Assembly (NCBI RefSeq): GCF_004197395.1
Contig: NZ_SELS01000020.1
Span: forward strand, 62,001 to 126,000
Source: Paraburkholderia sp. UYCP14C
GTDB lineage: Bacteria; Pseudomonadota; Gammaproteobacteria; Burkholderiales; Burkholderiaceae
Reading direction: 5' to 3'
Length of the DNA: 64,000 nucleotides
This document shows positions 58,886 through 64,000 of this stretch, in pieces (positions within the stretch are counted from its first letter, which is position 1; the number at the start of each line of letters is the position of its first letter). The notes beneath the pieces were generated by a model. That model was not told where the DNA came from. It searched no databases and worked only from the letters and a program-made list of their open reading frames with translations. The position numbers and the translations under genes are program-made.

Positions 58886-60439
58886 TTAGCTCTTGTTCGC
58901 AGACATGGCACCCTGGCTGTTCGTGCCGCCGAACAGTTGCGTCAGGTACTGCGCGTTGTTGTTCATCGTCGCCATCAGCGTGTTGAGGGCGGTGAACTGC
59001 GCGTTGTACTGGCTGGTGAGCTGCGCCTCATAATCCGACAGAGTCGATTGCTGTGTCGAGAGACTCGTCAGGTCGTTGTTGAGTGCCGTAGTGCGAGTCG
59101 CGATCGCGCCGCCCGTCGCGAGATAGCTCGTGATGTTGGTGTTGAGCTGCTCGGCCACGCCATTGGTCGAATTGAAGAGCGTGGCAACCGTCGACTGGTT
59201 GTTCTGCAGCGCCGAGCTGAGCTGCGTATTATCAACCGACAGGGAGCCGTCGGCTTGCAGCGTGATACCGATTGAGGCGAGGCTCGTTGTATTGGTGCCG
59301 GTTTTCACGCCATTTGCGACGATCGACGCGAGGCTGTTCTGGATCATGTTCAGCGTCGAGTCGCCAAGCAGCGCGCCTTGCGACGTGGAACTGGAGCTAT
59401 ATGCCGTCAGCGTACCCATCGTCGTGACGAGTGTGTTGTACAGGCTCACGAAATTGTCGATCGTCGACAGCTGTGCGGTGGTGTTCTGCGAGACCGTCAG
59501 GTTCTGCGTCGTGCTGCCGACTGCAGCCTGCGTGAGATTCAGCGTCACGCCGGACAGCGCCGACGTCACCGTGTTGGTCGAACTGGTCGCCGCAGTGCCG
59601 TCGACCGTGATGTAGGCGTTCTGGGCGGCGGTGGTTTGCGTCCAGCCGGCCGTGCCTGTCGTTGTATTCGCTGCGCCCGACGTCAGCGTCGATTGCGAAG
59701 CCGTGCCGCTGGTTGTCCCATCGCCCGCCTTCGAGGTGACGGCAAGACTGTTCAGCGGGTCGCTCGCATTGGTGTCGCTGACCGACACGTTGATGACGTT
59801 CGACGCGCCGGTCGAGCTGGAGTGCAGCACGAGGTGCGCACCATCCACGCCGGTGACGACCGAGGCAGTGATGCCCGGGTTGTTGCTTGCCGAATTGATC
59901 GCCGCGGCAATGCCCGCGACCGTGTTGTTCGTGCTATCAATGCTGATGGTGGTCGACTTGCCGCCCACGGACAGCGTCATCGTGCCGGTGCCGAGCGTGG
60001 TAGAGGGCGGATTGAAGGCCTGCGAGGAGAGCACCTGGGCCGTGGCGATCTGCGTGACGCCAATCGCATACGTGCCGGCGACTGCGCCGCTCGCGGCAGT
60101 CGCGGTCAGTCCGCTGCCGTCGGCAGTCGCCGTGAACTGGTTCAACGTGGTGCCGTTGGAAAGCGACGTGAGACCAGCCTGTAGTGCGGAGAGCCCCGCG
60201 GACAGCGTGCCGTACGCGGAGATTGCCGTGTTGTCCTGCGTCGCCTTCGCACTGAGCGCCGCAGCCTGGCCGGCGATCTTCGAGTTGACGAGTGCGGTCA
60301 CCAGAGAGCTCACGTCCATCGACGAATTACCGGTCGAGCCGCTGATGATCGACTGCGCGGCCTGCTGCAACGCCGTGTTACTGGCGGCGGCGGCGCTACT
60401 GGCGAGCGAACTTACGCTCGACGAGGATACGGTGGACAT
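58886..60439 (-). CDS. fliD: Flagellar cap protein FliD (HAP2)
   Basis: 517 residues. N-terminal SSMDVSSLVTALVNSKIAGQ (about 38-57), FliD_N, a middle with flagellin IN-like YAIGVTQIATAQVLSSQAF and C-terminal coiled coil LNNDLTSLSTQQSTLSDYEA. It caps the growing filament. No sigma-28 box was found just upstream, so it may be read through from fliC despite the long palindrome between them. Confidence 0.96.
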   Translation of the reverse strand: MSTVSSSSVSSLASSAAAASNTALQQAAQSIISGSTGNSSMDVSSLVTALVNSKIAGQAAALSAKATQDNTAISAYGTLSAGLSALQAGLTSLSNGTTLNQFTATADGSGLTATAASGAVAGTYAIGVTQIATAQVLSSQAFNPPSTTLGTGTMTLSVGGKSTTISIDSTNNTVAGIAAAINSASNNPGITASVVTGVDGAHLVLHSSSTGASNVINVSVSDTNASDPLNSLAVTSKAGDGTTSGTASQSTLTSGAANTTTGTAGWTQTTAAQNAYITVDGTAATSSTNTVTSALSGVTLNLTQAAVGSTTQNLTVSQNTTAQLSTIDNFVSLYNTLVTTMGTLTAYSSSSTSQGALLGDSTLNMIQNSLASIVANGVKTGTNTTSLASIGITLQADGSLSVDNTQLSSALQNNQSTVATLFNSTNGVAEQLNTNITSYLATGGAIATRTTALNNDLTSLSTQQSTLSDYEAQLTSQYNAQFTALNTLMATMNNNAQYLTQLFGGTNSQGAMSANKS

Positions 60440-60526
60440 GGACAGGCTCCGGGGTTCGGTGATGTCGCGTGAATCGGGTCAAACCTGAAACGATACCAGG
60501 GAGGCAAGCCTCCCCGTCATGCTGGT

Positions 60527-60568
60527 GTCCCGCGCGCCTGGCAGTGCGCACTGCCAGGCGCGCGGGAC
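60527..60568. other. Perfect 42-bp palindrome 18 bases after fliC
   Basis: Two 21-base arms without any spacer (60527-60547 and 60548-60568) are exact reverse complements. As RNA on the minus strand it forms a very stable hairpin after the fliC stop, but no T-run follows. A second short hairpin, GGGAGGC/GCCTCCC, is at about 60499-60515. Possible 3' stabiliser of flagellin mRNA or site of partial termination before fliD. Confidence 0.85.
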
Positions 60569-60585
60569 GGTTACTGCGCGAAGCC

Positions 60586-62001
60586 TTACTGCAGGAGCTT
60601 CAGGACTTGCTGCGGGATCGAGTTCGCTTGCGCGAGCACCGAGATACCAGCTTGTTGCAGCACTTGCGATTTGCTCAGGTTAGCCGTTTCCTGTGCGAAG
60701 TTGGCGTCCTGGATTTGCGACTGCGCGGTCGACAGGTCGGTCGACTGTGCTTGCTGCGTCGTGCCGATCGCGGTGAAGCGGTTTTGTGCAGCACCCAGGT
60801 TTGCCTGGATGTTGTTGATCGTGTTCAGCGCGTCGTCGATCGATTCCATCGCGCTGTTCGCGCCCTGGACCGTGCTGACGTTGATCTGGTCAACGGTTTG
60901 CGTCGTGGCGGTCGAGCTAGCCTTCCAGTTGCCTTGCGTGACGCCGGCGGGCGTGATCTTGCCAGCCGTCGCGCCAGCCGGTGCCACATAGCCGAGGCCG
61001 GTGGTGACCGTCAGGCTGGACGGCGACAGCTGGTTGCCGCTCTGGTCCCAGAACGTATAGCCCGTGTTGCCGTCCGACTTCACCGTGACCGACGTGATGG
61101 TGTTGGTCACGCCAGGGGCTGCGTCTACGCCCGTCGCCGGATCGATGTTAAGGCCACCAATCGTACCCAGCACCGTGCCTGCCGTGACACCGCCGACGTT
61201 GGCCGCATTGATTGCGGTCGATTCCTTGCCGACGTTCAGCGCGCCGCCGGCGTTGATCGTGAGCGTACCGGTGGTATTGGTGAGCAGGGAGGTAGCACCA
61301 CCCGCCGTCGGGTCGAACGACAGGGCGTTGCCGTTCTGGTCGGTGTACGAGAAGCCACCCTTGCCGTTAGCGAGGACGTTGATCTGGGTCATCTCGGTGC
61401 CCGTCGAGGTGCCCGGAGTCCATGCGGCGCCGGTCGAGTCCAGCGAGACGTTCAGGCTGGCGATCTGCGCGCCTGCTTGCACGGCATTGCCACCCAGCGA
61501 TGCTGCGCTGACGTTCTGGGCCATGTTCAGGCTGATCGTCTGGCCGACGTTGGCGCCGACCTGGAACGACACGGCGCCGAGCGAGCCGTTCAGGATGTTC
61601 ATGCCGTTATACGTCGTCTGCGACGCGATACGGTTCACTTCCTGGATTTGCTGCGTGACTTCCTGTTGCAGAGCGGCACGATCGGTGTCCGTCATCGCAC
61701 CGTTCGAAGCTTGCACCGCAAGCTGACGGATACGCTGCAGGCTGTTGGTCAGCGAGGACAGACCCGATGCTGCGGTCTGCACCATCGACACACCGTCGTT
61801 CGCGTTCGACACACCCTGATTCAGACCGTTGATCTGGGTCTGCATGATGTTCGAGATCGCCAGACCGGCAGCGTCGTCCGCTGCGCTGTTGATGCGCTTG
61901 CCCGACGAGAGACGGGTGATGGCCTGCGACAGTGCGTTTTGCGAACCGCTCAGGTTTTGCTGCGCGACCAGCGAGTTGATATTGCTATTGATTCCCAGCA
62001 T
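60586..62001 (-). CDS. fliC: Flagellin FliC
   Basis: 471 residues. Conserved D0/D1 ends: MLGINSNINSLVAQQNLSGS with ITRLSSGKRINSAADDAAGL at the N-terminus and LSKSQVLQQAGISVLAQANS, IPQQVLKLLQ at the C-terminus. The variable middle (about 170-380) has beta-rich repeats. The start at 62001 has AGGAGAGCC upstream; a Met 7 codons earlier is not conserved. Single flagellin gene in the window, behind the best sigma-28 promoter. Confidence 0.98.
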   Translation of the reverse strand: MLGINSNINSLVAQQNLSGSQNALSQAITRLSSGKRINSAADDAAGLAISNIMQTQINGLNQGVSNANDGVSMVQTAASGLSSLTNSLQRIRQLAVQASNGAMTDTDRAALQQEVTQQIQEVNRIASQTTYNGMNILNGSLGAVSFQVGANVGQTISLNMAQNVSAASLGGNAVQAGAQIASLNVSLDSTGAAWTPGTSTGTEMTQINVLANGKGGFSYTDQNGNALSFDPTAGGATSLLTNTTGTLTINAGGALNVGKESTAINAANVGGVTAGTVLGTIGGLNIDPATGVDAAPGVTNTITSVTVKSDGNTGYTFWDQSGNQLSPSSLTVTTGLGYVAPAGATAGKITPAGVTQGNWKASSTATTQTVDQINVSTVQGANSAMESIDDALNTINNIQANLGAAQNRFTAIGTTQQAQSTDLSTAQSQIQDANFAQETANLSKSQVLQQAGISVLAQANSIPQQVLKLLQ

Positions 62002-62093
62002 TTGAGGCTCTCCTGTGGGCAAGTGCCCGTTACACGCCAGTTGGGGCGAACAGCAGAGGCACCTTTGTTCAGTTGCCTGCCGCCTTGAAATTG

Positions 62094-62120
62094 TTATCGA
62101 CCGGTAAAAAGGAAACTTTA
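62094..62120 (-). promoter_or_regulatory. Sigma-28 promoter of fliC
   Basis: Minus strand TAAAGTTT (62120-62113), exactly 11 bases, GTCGATAA (62101-62094): 15 of 16 consensus bases. Leader of about 85 bases to the fliC ATG. Confidence 0.93.
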
Positions 62121-62413
62121 GGCGTCGCTCACCCTGGATTCAGTGCCACGCCCCTAGGGTCGAGGCGCAATAGGTCTTGCCTGGAGAAGCGCTTTCAATC
62201 AGGACCCGTCGGAGAAGCTTCTAGAACGGGGCGCCGCAGCAAGGACTCATAAGCCGGTGCGGTAGCGCCGGGTTACACGAGTGACCTCATGAACCGGAAA
62301 ACAAAAACGGATCCGCGGGAACCGAGTGATGTTCTCCATTTCGAAAGCGAATCCGTGGCGATGTATTCGGACATCAACCCACCCGGACTATAAAAAAATA
62401 GGTGCGCGTAAAA
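62121..62413. other. Intergenic region between fliC promoter and cheZ terminator
   Basis: About 290 bases with several AT-rich patches (for example ACTATAAAAAAATAGG near 62390) and no convincing gene, RNA or further promoter. Confidence 0.4.
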
Positions 62414-62456
62414 GCGGTAAGAGCCCGCCTCCTCGAGGGAGAGCGGGCTCTTACCG
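62410..62456 (-). terminator. Intrinsic terminator after cheZ
   Basis: CGGTAAGAGCCCGC (62415-62428) pairs with GCGGGCTCTTACCG (62443-62456), a 14-bp stem with a 14-base loop; on the minus strand CTTTTACG follows. Confidence 0.88.
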
Positions 62457-62499
62457 TTTATACCCACATATAAATCACTGAGTTTGACTAAGTAATTTT

Positions 62500-63210
62500 T
62501 TAGAAACCCAAGCTCGCGAGCAGATCGTCGACCTGCGATTGGTCCTGCACCACATCGGTCTTGCCTTCCGGGTTGATCTGCGGACCGTTGAGCAGATGCT
62601 CGGGGCTGCCCGTCGGCGACACCTCGGCCGCCAGCGCCGCCGCGTTGGCCGCGAACTTCTCGCGGCGCTCGAGCGCGATGTTCTCGACCAGCACGCCGAG
62701 CAGTTGCTGCTCGATCAGATAGACGACGTCGGTGATCTTCTTGATCACCTGGCCGGTCAGATCCTGGAAGTCCTGCGCGAGCATGATCTCCATCAGCTGC
62801 GAGTTGGTCGCGCCGGTTGCCTCGGGCACGCCGCGCAGAAAGGTGCGCGTGTCGTTCATCAGCGCGCGCACTTCCTCGCGCTCGATCGGCGCCGCGTACC
62901 ACTGCTCCCAGCGCGCGTCGAGCGTGCCCGCGTCTTTCTGCAACTGCTCCTGGATCGGCTTCGCGATGTCGATCGCCGACAGCACGCGCTCGGCCGCCTG
63001 CTCGGTCATGTTGGCGATGTACTTCAGACGATCGCGTGCATCGGGCACGGCTTCGGCCGCGCGCTCGACGTGCTTGTCGAGTCCGAGCTCGCGCATCGAA
63101 TCGCGCAGCGTGCGCGTCAGTTGTCCGATGCGAGCGAGGATGCGGTCCGACGCGAAGTCGCCGCTGTCGTTGCCCGCTTCGTCGCCAGGCGTTTGGGTCG
63201 GCGGCGTCAC
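62500..63210 (-). CDS. cheZ: Chemotaxis protein phosphatase CheZ
   Basis: 236 residues. Helical protein with the catalytic region QLMEIMLAQDFQDLTGQVIK (residues about 137-157; the Gln in DFQDLTGQ is the active glutamine) and the C-terminal CheY-binding SQVDDLLASLGF. Dephosphorylates CheY-P. Starts with GTG one base after cheY. Confidence 0.96.
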   Translation of the reverse strand: MTPPTQTPGDEAGNDSGDFASDRILARIGQLTRTLRDSMRELGLDKHVERAAEAVPDARDRLKYIANMTEQAAERVLSAIDIAKPIQEQLQKDAGTLDARWEQWYAAPIEREEVRALMNDTRTFLRGVPEATGATNSQLMEIMLAQDFQDLTGQVIKKITDVVYLIEQQLLGVLVENIALERREKFAANAAALAAEVSPTGSPEHLLNGPQINPEGKTDVVQDQSQVDDLLASLGF

Positions 63211-63211
63211 G

Positions 63212-63607
63212 TCAGCTCCCGGCTTTCGCCATCTTCTCGAGGATCTTGTTGAGCTTCTCGTCGAGCGTCGCGGCCGTGAACGGCTTGACGACGTAACCGC
63301 TCGCGCCGGCTTGCGCCGCGGCGATGATGTTTTCCTTCTTCGACTCGGCCGTCACCATCAGCACCGGCAGGTGCGTGAGGTTCGCGTCGGCGCGGATTTC
63401 CTTCAGCATCGCCAGACCGTCGAGGTTCGGCATGTTCCAGTCCGAGATCACGAACTCGTAGCTGCCGCTGCGCAGACGCGCGAGACCGGCCGCGCCGTCT
63501 TCCGCCTCGTCGACGTTCGAGTAGCCCAGCTCCTTCAGCAGGTTGCGGACGATCCGGCGCATCGTCGGAAAATCGTCAACCACCAGAATCTTCATTCCCT
63601 TATCCAT
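63212..63607 (-). CDS. cheY: Chemotaxis response regulator CheY
   Basis: 131 residues, a single receiver domain. Acidic pair DD11-12, phosphorylated Asp56 in VISDWNMP, Thr86 in MVTAES and Lys108 in GYVVKPF. CheY-P binds FliM and changes rotation. ATG at 63607; Met5 is an alternative. Followed directly by cheZ. Confidence 0.97.
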   Translation of the reverse strand: MDKGMKILVVDDFPTMRRIVRNLLKELGYSNVDEAEDGAAGLARLRSGSYEFVISDWNMPNLDGLAMLKEIRADANLTHLPVLMVTAESKKENIIAAAQAGASGYVVKPFTAATLDEKLNKILEKMAKAGS

Positions 63608-63668
63608 TTCTATCCCTTTGCTTGATCCATGTTGCGGCGTTGAACCGCGTCATTCCATCCGGCACGCA

Positions 63669-64000
<332 letters not shown>

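Noticed and set aside
60440-60526. Sigma-28 promoter for fliD
   Set aside because: The best candidate (CCCGATTC with GGTATCGT) matches the consensus poorly in both halves.
60527-60568. Palindrome as a replication origin or phage attachment site
   Set aside because: No DnaA boxes, AT-rich unwinding region, integrase or tRNA nearby; the position after fliC fits an RNA role better.

Overview
The window is GC-rich, tightly packed DNA whose gene content and protein sequences point to a Betaproteobacterium of the Burkholderiaceae, most likely Paraburkholderia. The support is an ahcY / small membrane protein / metF operon with an S-adenosylhomocysteine riboswitch, MinD-like FlhG with FlhF, Burkholderia-type long FlgA and FliK proteins, a DUF2844-DUF3443 pair, and an interspersed 'PTFFAAAKK'-type non-coding repeat. 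The genus is an inference; no rRNA or other marker is present.

Region 1 (1-16 kb, metabolism). A leftward dipeptide ABC transporter operon (dppC partial, dppB, two tandem substrate-binding proteins) is followed by metF, a small membrane protein and ahcY behind the riboswitch. Next come lrgB/lrgA (cidAB-like) with a divergent LysR regulator, then a GMC oxidoreductase, an AidB-like acyl-CoA dehydrogenase and an aldehyde dehydrogenase.

Region 2 (16.5-64 kb, motility). This is nearly one continuous flagellar supercluster: flhX-fliK2-fliT-fliS (leftward, sigma-28 promoter), fliE (leftward), fliFGHIJK and fliLMNOPQR (rightward), flgL-flgK and ycgR (leftward, each with a sigma-28 promoter), flgBCDEFGHIJ (leftward), flgA, flgM-flgN (rightward), hicAB, fliA-flhG-flhF, flhA-flhB, the DUF3443-DUF2844 pair, fliT2-fliD, fliC (sigma-28) and cheZ-cheY-cheB (partial). 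Together these encode the export gate and ATPase, MS ring, switch, rod, P/L rings, hook, junctions, cap and filament, the FliA/FlgM checkpoint, flagellar number control (FlhF/FlhG), c-di-GMP braking (YcgR) and the chemotaxis output (CheY/CheZ).

Unusual structure. Two copies (about 660 bp each) of a non-coding element with arms of about 240 bp in inverted order sit at 15.84-16.5 kb and 27.13-27.78 kb. They lie in opposite orientation and flank the flhX-fliK block, so recombination between them would invert that block. Other notable points are a stand-alone FlhB C-terminal domain (FlhX) beside a second FliK-like protein, a lipoprotein with pepsin-like double Asp motifs inside the flagellar region, FlhG without the Walker-A lysines, a beta-rich module shared by FlgE, FlgK and FlgL, and a perfect 42-bp palindrome just after fliC.
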